Positions 1-7,804 are shown, counted from the first letter of the stretch. The stretch: DNA of 15,721 nt from an uncultured Chromatiaceae bacterium (GCA_946482615.1 CAMLSF010000094.1:1-15721), one strand, 5' to 3'. Numbers and translations are program-made. Notes: generated by a model from the letters alone, not told the origin.

Positions 1-1863
1 TTAAGCTTTTTGGCTGGCGACCCAGTTTTTCACTTTGCTGTCCAGCACCGACATAGGCACAGCGCCGCCTAACAACACCAAATCATGGAAGGCTTTGATA
101 TCAAATTTGTCGCCTAACTGCTCTTTGGCATAAGAGCGCAGTTCTACAATTTTCAGCATACCCAGCTTGTAACCTAAAGCCTGACCTGGCCATGCCATAT
201 AACGCTCTATTTCTGACACCACATCAGATTCAGTGGTACCTGTGGTTTCTGCCATATAACGGATGGCTTGTTCGCGGGTCCATTTTTTCGCGTGCAGGCC
301 TGTATCGACCACCAAACGTACAGAGCGGAATAACTCAGCTTTTAACCGGCCTAAATCGCTAAAAGGATCCTCTTTGTACATGCCCATTTCTTTTGCCACC
401 AGCTCTGAATACAAAGCCCAGCCTTCAACATAACTGTTGTAAGGCGCAACACGGCGCAGCAAAGGCAAATGTTCCTGAGCTAAATTCAGCGCAACCTGCC
501 AGTGGTGGCCCGGATTGGCTTCATGGTAGGTCAGGGTTTTTAAATCAAATTTGGCATTGGCTTTGATATCGCGCAGGTTAATCCAGTAAATACCAGGTTT
601 GCTGCCATCAATAGCGGGCGACGTGTATTGGCCACCAGCGGCGCTGTCCTGAATTTCGACCGGAATACGGCGCACTTCCACCGGGTAAGGTGGTTGAGTG
701 GCAAAAAGCTCCGGCATCCGCAGATTAATTTCAGCTATGTATGTGTTTAAATCATCCAGTATTTGCTGACGGCCGGCGTCCGAGTCTTCATATAAAAATC
801 TCTTTTCGTTATTCAGCGCTGTCATACGAGCGCCAACAGTGCCGTCTTTATAACCCTGGGCTTTTAAGATACTGTCCATTTCCTGACTGATACGGGCCAC
901 TTCATCCAAACCTGTCTGATGAATTTGCTCTGGTGTCAGGTTAGTATCTCCCAGTTGTTTCACTGACCAGGCATAAAACTTATCACCATCAGGTTGTGCC
1001 CAAATGCCGGATTCAGCGCGGGCTTTTGGCAGTTCAGCCCGCACTGTGGCAGCGAGTTGCTGATAACCCGTCTGCACCTGCTTTTGGACTAAAAGAGCGG
1101 CGGAGCTCAGATACTGCTGTTTTGCATCTGCAGTTAAGTCTTTCAGGCCATCCAGTTTTTTCGCAAAGTCTTTGTACAATACATGTTCTGTGGCTTCACC
1201 GCCGGCATAACCATCTAAAATAGCGAGTGATTTTTCCAGCAGTACTTTAGGGGCTATCCAGAGCGTCGCAGCATCTGAAACAAAACGTTGCTCAACTGCT
1301 TTTAATGCTGTGCCAAATTTTTCGAGCCGGCTTAAGTAGTTTTTGGCATCCTGCTCAGTGTGGATGGGATGCGAATTTTGCAAAGCGCCGGCCATATCTA
1401 TAGTAGGGCCATTAATTTGATTCACCACAAAAGCTGAGTGTCCCATCCAGGAGTCGATATACCCCTGGGGGAAATCCGGGCTGCCAGCGTAATACTGCAT
1501 AATATTGAGCATCACAGCCTGATTTTCGGCGGCAACAGCGTCTGTAGGCACGGGTAAAGCCGCCAACTGAGTTATCACTGCATTCAGTTGTTTGCGAAGT
1601 TGTGCTTCTGCTTCTGCACTGTAATTTTCCAGCTCAGTGGTAAAGGCTTTACCTACCACCTCTTCCGATAAACCTAAAGCCGAGGCATTTAAAGCGCGGG
1701 CCTGAAACAGTAGTTGGGTGGCTTGCTGGTACAACTGCTCAGCGGTTTGAGTGGCAGGGGAAACCGCTTTGGTTACTGTGCTTGATTCAACTGGGGTTGG
1801 GGCATCGTTACAGCTGGCGAGGAACAGGCCGCTGATAGCCAGAGCAACTAAAGAGAGACGCAT
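1..1863 (-). CDS. DUF885 family lipoprotein, predicted metallopeptidase-like enzyme
   Basis: This is a complete 620-residue protein with an N-terminal lipoprotein signal: a short hydrophobic segment ends in the lipobox L-A-S-C, with the lipidated Cys at 18. A membrane-anchored, periplasm-facing enzyme is therefore expected. The family hallmark H-E-A-N-P-G-H-H lies at residues 447-454, followed by E-G-W-A-L-Y-S-E at 480-487. Together these supply His and Glu residues resembling a zinc site. DUF885 proteins are widely regarded as peptidase-like, but the substrate is unknown and the activity here is inference. The length of about 600 residues is normal for the family. The start is supported by an AAGGA ribosome binding site just upstream of the ATG. 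It is divergent from the MFS gene, with 227 bases between them. A small GC hairpin (1896-1908) lies in the leader. Confidence 0.9.
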   Translation of the reverse strand: MRLSLVALAISGLFLASCNDAPTPVESSTVTKAVSPATQTAEQLYQQATQLLFQARALNASALGLSEEVVGKAFTTELENYSAEAEAQLRKQLNAVITQLAALPVPTDAVAAENQAVMLNIMQYYAGSPDFPQGYIDSWMGHSAFVVNQINGPTIDMAGALQNSHPIHTEQDAKNYLSRLEKFGTALKAVEQRFVSDAATLWIAPKVLLEKSLAILDGYAGGEATEHVLYKDFAKKLDGLKDLTADAKQQYLSSAALLVQKQVQTGYQQLAATVRAELPKARAESGIWAQPDGDKFYAWSVKQLGDTNLTPEQIHQTGLDEVARISQEMDSILKAQGYKDGTVGARMTALNNEKRFLYEDSDAGRQQILDDLNTYIAEINLRMPELFATQPPYPVEVRRIPVEIQDSAAGGQYTSPAIDGSKPGIYWINLRDIKANAKFDLKTLTYHEANPGHHWQVALNLAQEHLPLLRRVAPYNSYVEGWALYSELVAKEMGMYKEDPFSDLGRLKAELFRSVRLVVDTGLHAKKWTREQAIRYMAETTGTTESDVVSEIERYMAWPGQALGYKLGMLKIVELRSYAKEQLGDKFDIKAFHDLVLLGGAVPMSVLDSKVKNWVASQKA

Positions 1864-2045
1864 AGTTTTTCCTTTTGGATGTGGTTGCGTAAAGTGGGGC
1901 TTAGCCCCGGGTATCCTGGTGTTGCAGGAATGGCGCAGTCAACAAAGCTGCAGCTTCAGGTACGACGGGTATATCTTACGCTTTGATTTAGGGCTGTGCA
2001 GCAGGCATTTGCGGTAAAACAAAGTAAAAATTAGCTTATTCGCGG

Positions 2046-2051
2046 TATACT
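2046..2051 (+). promoter_or_regulatory. Possible -10 box for the MFS gene
   Basis: TATACT matches the sigma-70 -10 consensus at five of six bases and lies 39 bases before the proposed start of the exporter gene. I see no convincing -35 box at 16-18 bases upstream, so this is only a candidate. The rest of the 1864-2090 divergent region shows no clear paired operator. Confidence 0.25.
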
Positions 2052-2090
2052 TAGCCATCTTTTATCAGCACCACCACCAGCTCTGAGTGA

Positions 2091-3281
2091 TTGACTAAGC
2101 CTATGATTGAAAAAAACACACCTGCTTTTTACGCCGCCAGTTTTGCGCTTTGTCTGGCTGCTGTATTTGTGTTTGCCAATCTGCATATGCTGCAACCTTT
2201 ATTACCGCTGTTAAGCCGTGAATTTCAACTGACACCATTACAAACCAGCTGGAGTTATGCCATAGGCACCCTGGCGTTAGGTTTATCTTTGCTGGTGTAT
2301 GGCGCTTTGTCGGATGCGTACGGTCGTCGTACTTTATTGCTCTGGAGTCTGGCGGGGATGGCACTGAGTACCCTGGCGCTGACTCAGGTCGAATCCTATC
2401 ACTCGCTATTAGTGTTGCGGGCTTTGCAGGGCTTTTGTTTAGGTGGCCTGCCTGCTATTGCCATCGCTTATATGGGCGAAGAATTCAGTAAAACCGCCAT
2501 GGTGGTGGCTGTGGGCTACTACATTAGCGCCAATTCCCTGGGGGGCATCAGCGGGCGTTTATTGTCAGGCTGGTTTGCTGAACTCAATCACTGGCAATGG
2601 GTATTCTGGCCTATGGGACTGGGCAGTGTGCTTTGTACTTATCTGGTCTGGCGTTATTTACCCAAATCCAGTTATTTCCAGAAACAACCCTTTCAGCTAC
2701 AACAAGCCATGGCGGACAACTGGTTTCATTTGCGTCAAAAAACCTTATTGCTGACTTATCTGATTGGTGGCCTTAACTTTTTTATCTTTTTAAATCAGTA
2801 CACTTTTGTCGCTTTCCGCTTGTCCGATAAACCTTATGGCTTATCAAGCGGCTGGATAGGCTTGTTATTTGTCACTTATTTAACCGGTACTGTGGGCTCT
2901 GCTATTTCCGGCAAAGTAGGGCAGCGTATTCATCCGGCTTTGGGTATGGCTTTGGGTATTGTCATTATGATGCTGGGCACTGTACTGACGTTATTTGCGG
3001 CTTTGCCTCTGATCGTCAGCGGCTTTTTTATCAGTGCTTTTGGTTTTTTCCTTTGCCATTCACTAGCCAGCAGCTGGGTCAATCAACAGGCGGTGAAGGC
3101 TAAAGCCAGCGCCAGCGCTTTGTATCTGGTGTTTTATTATTTAGGCGCCAGTTCAGGCGGTTTGTATTTGTCACCCTTCTGGCAGCAGTGGGGCTGGAAT
3201 GGGGTAGTGCTGGGCTCTTTGCTGATGTTTACACTGACTTTGTTGCTCAGCCTTTGGTTAAAACGTAGCGCTATAAAATAA
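2091..3281 (+). CDS. ynfM: MFS transporter, YnfM-like
   Basis: This is a 396-residue, strongly hydrophobic protein with the pattern of 12 membrane segments. It is a predicted inner-membrane secondary transporter, probably a drug/proton-type efflux carrier. The MFS loop 2-3 motif is present as G-A-L-S-D-A-Y-G-R-R. Several stretches match E. coli YnfM as I remember it: the L-Q-P-L-L-P-L-L-S start of helix 1, Y-I-S-A-N-S-L-G-G-I-S-G-R in the middle, and S-L-A-S-S-W-V then A-L-Y-L-V-F-Y-Y-L-G-A-S-S-G-G near the end. The substrate is not known. A stop codon at 2088-2090 limits the 5' end, so the start is either TTG at 2091 or ATG at 2103. A GAG lies 3 bases before the TTG and 15 before the ATG, and neither spacing is ideal. 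The ATG would remove only four residues. Confidence 0.9.
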   Translation: MTKPMIEKNTPAFYAASFALCLAAVFVFANLHMLQPLLPLLSREFQLTPLQTSWSYAIGTLALGLSLLVYGALSDAYGRRTLLLWSLAGMALSTLALTQVESYHSLLVLRALQGFCLGGLPAIAIAYMGEEFSKTAMVVAVGYYISANSLGGISGRLLSGWFAELNHWQWVFWPMGLGSVLCTYLVWRYLPKSSYFQKQPFQLQQAMADNWFHLRQKTLLLTYLIGGLNFFIFLNQYTFVAFRLSDKPYGLSSGWIGLLFVTYLTGTVGSAISGKVGQRIHPALGMALGIVIMMLGTVLTLFAALPLIVSGFFISAFGFFLCHSLASSWVNQQAVKAKASASALYLVFYYLGASSGGLYLSPFWQQWGWNGVVLGSLLMFTLTLLLSLWLKRSAIK

Positions 3282-3282
3282 G

Positions 3283-3312
3283 TTGTCACAGCGTTGTTTT
3301 GCTTGTTAACAT
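3283..3312 (+). promoter_or_regulatory. Candidate sigma-70 promoter for the ABC-F gene
   Basis: TTGTCA (3283-3288, five of six to the -35 consensus) is followed after 18 bases by TAACAT (3307-3312, four of six to the -10 consensus). It begins directly after the exporter's stop codon. If used, it would give the ABC-F mRNA a leader of about 155 bases, long enough for post-transcriptional control. Read-through from the exporter gene is the alternative, since I see no terminator between the two genes. Confidence 0.35.
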
Positions 3313-3445
3313 TAATCCATTGCCACTTCGAGTACCGCCGACATGAACAACTAAATTCCCGAAAATTTGTAGTCGTTATTTTACAAATCATCAGGAATGC
3401 TGTTGTTTAACAGGTGCTTATCATTTTGTTTTATTGTCTGTGAAC

Positions 3446-3473
3446 ACAGTATTCCTGTATTTCAGGAGTCTGT
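3446..3473 (+). promoter_or_regulatory. Hairpin sequestering the ABC-F ribosome binding site
   Basis: ACAG (3446-3449) can pair with CTGT (3470-3473), and ATTCCTG (3451-3457) with CAGGAGT (3463-3469). This gives eleven pairs, one of them G-U, with one bulged T and a TATTT loop. The AGGAG ribosome binding site at 3464-3468 is buried in the stem, and the ATG follows immediately at 3474. The ACAG strand can also pair with an upstream CTGT (3438-3441), making a small competing hairpin. Two exclusive structures fit translational control, but function is inference. Confidence 0.45.
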
Positions 3474-5054
3474 ATGTCTGAATTATCTACTGTATTGTTA
3501 TGTCGACAGTTTCACTGGACCCATCCTGGTCTTGAGCTATTACACCCGGCTATTGATCTGCAACTTCAGGACAAAGCCCAGGCTTTGGTGGGCTTAAATG
3601 GTTGTGGTAAATCCTTATTTCTACGTTGTTTAGCAGGTCTGGAACCCGCTCTGGCGTACAGGGGGGAACTACTTTGGTTGCGGCCATTTTATTATTTATC
3701 ACAGCATGAAACGGCTCTGAACCAAAGTATCTGCCGTTATCTGGGGTTAGAGGCTTTGTTTGAAGCATTAGATCGCGTAGAGGCTGGTAGTGTGGATCAG
3801 GCCGATTTTGATTGTATTGGCGAGCGTTGGTTGGCCAAAGCAGAGCTTCTCCACTGGCTGCAGGAGTTAAATCTGCCCACAGAGCCTGGGTTACCACTTT
3901 GTGCTCTGAGTGGTGGCCAACTGATGAAATTGCGGCTGGCCAAAGCCTTTGCCACAGGTCAGTTTTTGCTGCTGGATGAAGTCTCCAATCATCTGGATCA
4001 ACAAGGACGTTTATGGCTCCATCATCAGTTAAAACAATACAGGGCTGGGTATTTGCTGGTAAGTCATGATGTGGAGTTATTGTCGACTGTAGACTGTATT
4101 TATCAATTGTCTCCGTTAGGACTGGAAAAATATCAGGGCAACTACCAGCAGTTTTTGCAGCAAAGCCAAAGACAACAGCAGCAGTTGCATCAGCAAAATG
4201 ACAAGTTAAAGAAACAACAACGTGCTCAGCAACAGCAGCAACAACTATTGCTTGAGCAACAGCAGCAAAAACATCAGCAAGCCAAAAAGCATAAAACCCA
4301 GGTTAATCAGGCGGCGATTTTACTGGGCAGCAAAGCTCAGCAGGCTGAACAAAGTCGTGGTCGATTGCAACTGCAGGTGCAGGCTCAGCAACAGGAGTTA
4401 AGTCTCCAGCGTCAACAGCTGCAAAGATTACTGGATTATCGCGACAGACCAACATTGCCTCCTGTTGCTGCAGCAAAAGTTTGCAGTGGTCCAGTGCTTT
4501 ATTGTGACAGCCTGGTTTTACCTTATGGCACAACAGCACCTCTGTCTTTCCAGCTTTACCTGCAGCAACGTTGTGTTGTCGCTGGAGGCAATGGCAGTGG
4601 CAAGTCGACCTTACTAAAAGTGTTGGCAGGTTATATTCAGCCTAAACATGGTGTAGTGCACGTGAAGCAACAGCCTTGGTATTTGGATCAGCATTTATCT
4701 TTACTGGATGATTTTCCTTGTGCTATTGAGGCCATCAGAGCGCTGACTCTGTTGCGGCAGGAGTCGCAGATCCGAACTGCTTTGTCTGGCATAGGCCTTG
4801 GTACTGAACGTCTGATGTTGCCAACACCACAACTCAGCGGTGGAGAGCGGATGAAGTTGGTATTACTGATCCTGGCGTTGCAGCCTTATGCGCATTTTTT
4901 GCTATTGGATGAGCCGGATAATCATCTGGATTTTCAGGCTCTGGCGATGCTGCAAAGCTTTTTGCAGAATTATCCGTCAGGTTTTATCCTGGTCACTCAT
5001 AAAGAAGCTCAATGGCAGCAGCTTGAGTTCTCTGCTTTGGTAAGACTGGATTAA
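3474..5054 (+). CDS. ABC-F family ATPase with glutamine-rich linker
   Basis: This is a 526-residue protein with two ABC ATPase domains and no membrane segments, the layout of ABC-F translation factors. Domain 1 has Walker A G-L-N-G-C-G-K-S (40-47), signature L-S-G-G-Q (145-149) and Walker B F-L-L-L-D-E (164-169). Domain 2 has Walker A G-G-N-G-S-G-K-S-T (371-379), L-S-G-G-E (454-458) and F-L-L-L-D-E (475-480). Both have N-H-L-D after Walker B. Family members bind the ribosomal E site, and the inter-domain linker reaches toward the P-site tRNA. Here the linker (about 221-325) is a probable coiled coil in which 26 of residues 221-270 are Gln. I cannot assign it to EttA, Uup, YheS, YbiT or a known resistance subgroup. 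The ATG has a strong AGGAG 5 bases upstream, but the site is hairpinned. The stop overlaps the convergent neighbour by 4 bases. Confidence 0.9.
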   Translation: MSELSTVLLCRQFHWTHPGLELLHPAIDLQLQDKAQALVGLNGCGKSLFLRCLAGLEPALAYRGELLWLRPFYYLSQHETALNQSICRYLGLEALFEALDRVEAGSVDQADFDCIGERWLAKAELLHWLQELNLPTEPGLPLCALSGGQLMKLRLAKAFATGQFLLLDEVSNHLDQQGRLWLHHQLKQYRAGYLLVSHDVELLSTVDCIYQLSPLGLEKYQGNYQQFLQQSQRQQQQLHQQNDKLKKQQRAQQQQQQLLLEQQQQKHQQAKKHKTQVNQAAILLGSKAQQAEQSRGRLQLQVQAQQQELSLQRQQLQRLLDYRDRPTLPPVAAAKVCSGPVLYCDSLVLPYGTTAPLSFQLYLQQRCVVAGGNGSGKSTLLKVLAGYIQPKHGVVHVKQQPWYLDQHLSLLDDFPCAIEAIRALTLLRQESQIRTALSGIGLGTERLMLPTPQLSGGERMKLVLLILALQPYAHFLLLDEPDNHLDFQALAMLQSFLQNYPSGFILVTHKEAQWQQLEFSALVRLD

Positions 5055-5062
5055 TCCAGTCT
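5043..5062. repeat. Perfect 20-base palindrome spanning two convergent stop codons
   Basis: Each arm is AGACTGGATT, and the two arms meet with no spacer. The stop codons of the ABC-F gene and of the lipocalin-like gene lie at its centre and overlap by 2 bases. Because it is a palindrome, both proteins end in the same residues, Arg-Leu-Asp. An RNA hairpin could form from either strand, but no run of T follows on either side, so it is not a textbook terminator. Confidence 0.85.
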
Positions 5063-5464
5063 CTTCCAGACTTCTTCAATGTGCATTCCATCTTCCATAC
5101 CGCTGTGATGCCAGAGATCACCTTGCACTTTGGCTTTAAATTCATAGGTTTTATTGAGCATCGAAGCCACTGAACCTGTTTGCGGTGTTTCGTGATAGGA
5201 ATCGCCCTGAAGCTGATAAGTGCCTGTTAAGGCACTGCTGAAACTGCCGTCTTTATGGACAGTAACAAAGCTAAAATGGCTTTTAGATAAAACTTTGACC
5301 GCCTTCAGATCCTGATCAGACAACTTAATTACAGTGCCATCTGCTTTGGTATAGACCGCAGACTGTAAAGCCCAGCTGCCTTGCAAGGAGCCGGGTTCTG
5401 CGGCTTGAACTGATGTGACCAAAAGGCAGAAAACAGCCATAAGGCCTGTAGCTAAGTGTTTCAT
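5051..5464 (-). CDS. Secreted lipocalin-like small protein
   Basis: This is a 137-residue protein that begins with a typical Sec signal peptide: Met-Lys-His, a hydrophobic core, then V-Q-A before A-E-P at about residue 21. The mature part of about 115 residues starts S-L-Q-G-S-W-A-L-Q-S and continues as alternating beta strands. It ends with E-E-V-W-K-R-L-D, which resembles small lipocalin-like or DUF4488-type beta-barrel proteins. No ligand can be inferred. I chose the ATG at 5464 because AAGGA lies 6 bases upstream and the signal peptide begins there. The frame stays open for 16 more codons, but that extension would spoil the signal peptide. It lies 69 bases after rluF on the same strand, so it may be the last gene of that transcript or have its own promoter. 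Confidence 0.75.
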   Translation of the reverse strand: MKHLATGLMAVFCLLVTSVQAAEPGSLQGSWALQSAVYTKADGTVIKLSDQDLKAVKVLSKSHFSFVTVHKDGSFSSALTGTYQLQGDSYHETPQTGSVASMLNKTYEFKAKVQGDLWHHSGMEDGMHIEEVWKRLD

Positions 5465-5487
5465 GGTGAGTCCTTTCTTTAAGGTGT

Positions 5488-5499
5488 TAAAGCGCTTTA
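5488..5499. promoter_or_regulatory. 12-base palindrome before the lipocalin-like gene
   Basis: TAAAGCGCTTTA is a perfect palindrome located 24 bases upstream of the chosen start. Its core (AA-x-CG-x-TT style) resembles operators of LacI/GalR-type repressors. No regulator gene is present in the window, so the assignment is only suggestive. Confidence 0.25.
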
Positions 5500-5533
5500 C
5501 TCTACAACACAAAACTGTATTTGGTAACCCGCT

Positions 5534-6220
5534 TTAGTCAGAGGGCAAGCTGACGACCTGAACACCACCTTCAGCCAAATCGCCAAGGCTAAACCGGGCC
5601 AGCTGAATACGTTTAAGGTGCAGCACTTTAAAACCCAGAGTGCGGCACATGTAGCGGATTTGCCGGTTTAAGCCCTGAGTCAGCACAATTTCAAAACGAT
5701 CGGAGCTTAGTTGGGTCACCTGACAAGGACGGGATTGATAGCTGTGAGGACCGACTGTCCAGCTGACACCGGACGCCAGTTGGGCTAAAGCCTGTTCTGT
5801 CAGGGTTTTATCCACTGTCACCAGATAGGTTTTTTCATGATAAAAATCAGGGTGCAACAGGCGCTGCGCCAGTTCGCCGTCATTGGTTAGCAGCACTAAA
5901 CCACAGGAGTCTTTATCCAGCCGGCCAACAGGAAACAGTCGCATCGGGAATTGCTGCAGCAGATGGTACAAACTGTCGGCTTTATCCGGATTGAGGTTGC
6001 AGTCTATGCCGACAGGTTTATGGTACAACAGATAATGTTTTTCAGGGGGGGCACTAACAGGCTGGCCATCAACCTGAATCGAATCTTCCGCATCAACATG
6101 GTCGATATGATTGGCGGGGCGCTGATTCACCAGGACCCGGCCTTCGTCAATCAGCCTTGAAGCGGCTCGTCTTGAACAAAGGCCATGGTCGGCCAGGTAT
6201 TTGGCTAAACGAATTTTCAT
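5534..6220 (-). CDS. rluF: 23S rRNA pseudouridine synthase, RluF-like
   Basis: This is a 228-residue protein with an N-terminal S4 RNA-binding domain (about 1-55, starting K-I-R-L-A-K-Y-L-A-D-H-G-L-C-S-R-R) and an RsuA/RluB/E/F-type catalytic domain. The catalytic motif is G-R-L-D-K-D-S-C-G-L at 99-108, with the nucleophilic Asp at 102. The stretch H-E-K-T-Y-L-V-T-V-D-K (128-138) and the Q-G-L-N-R-Q-I-R motif (182-189) match RluF more closely than RluB or RsuA as I know them. In E. coli RluF makes pseudouridine 2604 in 23S rRNA. This copy lacks the long basic tail of E. coli RluF. The ATG lies 18 bases downstream of the rhlE stop, with only a weak ribosome binding site, so translation is probably coupled to rhlE. 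The exact target uridine is inferred from family resemblance. Confidence 0.87.
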   Translation of the reverse strand: MKIRLAKYLADHGLCSRRAASRLIDEGRVLVNQRPANHIDHVDAEDSIQVDGQPVSAPPEKHYLLYHKPVGIDCNLNPDKADSLYHLLQQFPMRLFPVGRLDKDSCGLVLLTNDGELAQRLLHPDFYHEKTYLVTVDKTLTEQALAQLASGVSWTVGPHSYQSRPCQVTQLSSDRFEIVLTQGLNRQIRYMCRTLGFKVLHLKRIQLARFSLGDLAEGGVQVVSLPSD

Positions 6221-6238
6221 CCGCTTTGAGCACTCTCG

Positions 6239-7654
6239 TTAAGCCGTGGCTTTTGGCTTAGGTTTAAAACGGCGGCGCTGGCCTTTGCCGCTGTTGTGTT
6301 CAGCAGCCGGGGTGGCCATATGACCTGCAGCTTGCGTCTGAATACCCGGAGTTTTTGGCGCTTCAAAACGGCGTGCAGGCTTTTGGCCTTGAGCTGGTTT
6401 TGCGCCGCTATGGGCTGCCGGCTTGTTGGCCGTATGTTTTGGTTTTGCGTTTTCACCTTGAGGCTTACGCACAGGGCGTGGCGGACGGGGGGCTTTGGCG
6501 ATAGCCACCATAGCTTCAGGCAAAGGGTTTGGGTTCATGCTCTGGCTTGGCAGTTTAATACCTATTAAACGCTCCACCAGTTTCAGTTGTGGAATTTCAT
6601 CAGGAGCGACAAAAGACACAGCTAAACCCGATTTACCAGCGCGGCCGGTACGGCCTATACGGTGCACATAATCGGCTGGCGAACGTGGCAATGCAAAGTT
6701 CACCACATAAGGTAACTGGGAAATATCTATGCCCCGGGCTGCTACATCTGTTGCAACTAAAACCCGTAACTCATTGGCCTTAAAATCAGCCAAAGCTTTA
6801 GTGCGGGCATTCTGACTTTTATTGCCGTGCAAAGCAGCGGATGGAATACCGGCATAAGTCAGCTGTTCGCTTAAACGGTTGGCTTCGTGTTTGGTCGGCA
6901 TAAAGACCAACACCTGTTGCCAGTTGTTTTCGGTGATCAGTTCACACAAAGCGGCCGTTTTTTGGCCTTTGTTCAGCAAATACACCTGCTGCTCAATTTT
7001 TTCGACTGTGGTGTTTTCCGGCGTGACCTGGATCATCAGCGGGTTTTGTAACAGGCCTTTGGTCAGAGATTTAATTTCATCGCTGAAGGTGGCGGAGAAC
7101 AACAGGTTTTGCCGGACTTTAGGCAGCAGCGCCAGAATTTTTTTCAAATCACGGATAAAGCCCATATCGAGCATACGGTCGGCTTCGTCCAGCACCAGCA
7201 TTTGTACCTGATCCAGCTTTAAGGCGTTTTGGCTCAGCAAATCCAGTAAACGGCCCGGTGTCGCGGTTAAAATATCCACACCACCACGCAGTGCCATCAT
7301 TTGTGGGTTAATGCTGACACCACCAAAGACCACATGATGTTTTAATTTAGGGCTTAACTCTTTACCGTATTTCTGAATTTGTTCTTCAATCTGCGCCGCC
7401 AGTTCACGGGTTGGCGTTAAAATCAGCGCCTTGACCGGACGAGGCTTCTGGATAGGTTGTGCCGATAAAATCTGCAGTATAGGTAACACAAAGCTGGCAG
7501 TTTTGCCTGTGCCGGTTTGAGCGGCTGCCAACAGATCACGGCGCTGTAATACAGCAGGAATGGCCTGTTGCTGAATAGGAGTAGGTTGGGTATAACCGGC
7601 CTGATGTACGGCCTCAACTAAAGCAGGGTTTAAACCCAAAGCAGAAAATGACAT
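6239..7654 (-). CDS. rhlE: DEAD-box ATP-dependent RNA helicase RhlE
   Basis: This is a 471-residue cytoplasmic RNA helicase, close in size to the E. coli protein of about 454 residues. In order it shows the Q motif (G-Y-T-Q-P-T-P-I-Q, about 20-28), motif [10 protein letters not shown] (44-52), P-T-R-E-L-A (81-86), T-P-G-R (131-134), D-E-A-D (156-159) and S-A-T (187-189). Next come A-R-G-I-D (306-310) and H-R-I-G-R-T-G-R (331-338). A Pro/Lys/Arg-rich tail of about 95 residues follows, as expected for RNA contact. RhlE acts in ribosome assembly and RNA turnover. I chose the ATG at 7654 because the conserved S-F-S-A-L-G-L start of RhlE follows it and a GAGAA precedes it. The open frame runs 50 codons further up to a TTG, but those residues do not look like RhlE. 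rluF follows after 18 bases. Confidence 0.95.
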   Translation of the reverse strand: MSFSALGLNPALVEAVHQAGYTQPTPIQQQAIPAVLQRRDLLAAAQTGTGKTASFVLPILQILSAQPIQKPRPVKALILTPTRELAAQIEEQIQKYGKELSPKLKHHVVFGGVSINPQMMALRGGVDILTATPGRLLDLLSQNALKLDQVQMLVLDEADRMLDMGFIRDLKKILALLPKVRQNLLFSATFSDEIKSLTKGLLQNPLMIQVTPENTTVEKIEQQVYLLNKGQKTAALCELITENNWQQVLVFMPTKHEANRLSEQLTYAGIPSAALHGNKSQNARTKALADFKANELRVLVATDVAARGIDISQLPYVVNFALPRSPADYVHRIGRTGRAGKSGLAVSFVAPDEIPQLKLVERLIGIKLPSQSMNPNPLPEAMVAIAKAPRPPRPVRKPQGENAKPKHTANKPAAHSGAKPAQGQKPARRFEAPKTPGIQTQAAGHMATPAAEHNSGKGQRRRFKPKPKATA

Positions 7655-7708
7655 TAAATTTCTCAAATAAAAGCGCGAACCCCAATTGGCCTGCGCAAAA
7701 AGCCGCGC

Positions 7709-7714
7709 ATTGTA
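7709..7714 (-). promoter_or_regulatory. Candidate -10 box for rhlE
   Basis: Read on the minus strand this is TACAAT, five of six to the sigma-70 -10 consensus, 54 bases before the rhlE start. The -35 position is poor. It sits in a 150-base gap between yegD and rhlE that also holds two copies of AGCGCT (7722-7727 and 7737-7742), which could pair into a short hairpin. The size of the gap suggests rhlE has its own promoter. Confidence 0.3.
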
Positions 7715-7804
7715 ACGGGAAAGCGCTGAAGCGACCAGCGCTATTGTTGGTTTTTTGTGCAGTTTGGCAAATTGAGTGAAATTAACTCTGTAATGAGCCG
7801 GCAA

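Noticed and set aside
3397..3597. 66-codon frame overlapping the start of the ABC-F gene, a possible leader peptide
   Set aside because: Its AGGA abuts the ATG with almost no spacing, and most of it is a frame-shifted reading of the ABC-F gene. A regulatory leader role cannot be excluded, but the sequence gives no positive support.
4134..4290. CAG/CAA-rich run that could be a microsatellite
   Set aside because: It is an irregular mix of Gln, Lys, Leu and His codons in one long open frame, better explained as a coiled-coil linker.
5465..5512. 16-residue extension of the lipocalin-like protein
   Set aside because: It would put a charged segment before a clear signal peptide, while the ATG at 5464 has a well-placed AAGGA.
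6217..6568. Alternative frames over the 3' end of rhlE on both strands
   Set aside because: They overlap the rhlE Lys/Arg/Pro-rich tail, have no recognisable domain and no convincing ribosome binding sites.
7655..7804. 50-residue N-terminal extension of RhlE from a TTG
   Set aside because: The extension has no resemblance to RhlE, starts at a weak codon next to the yegD stop, and the ATG at 7654 matches the known RhlE beginning.
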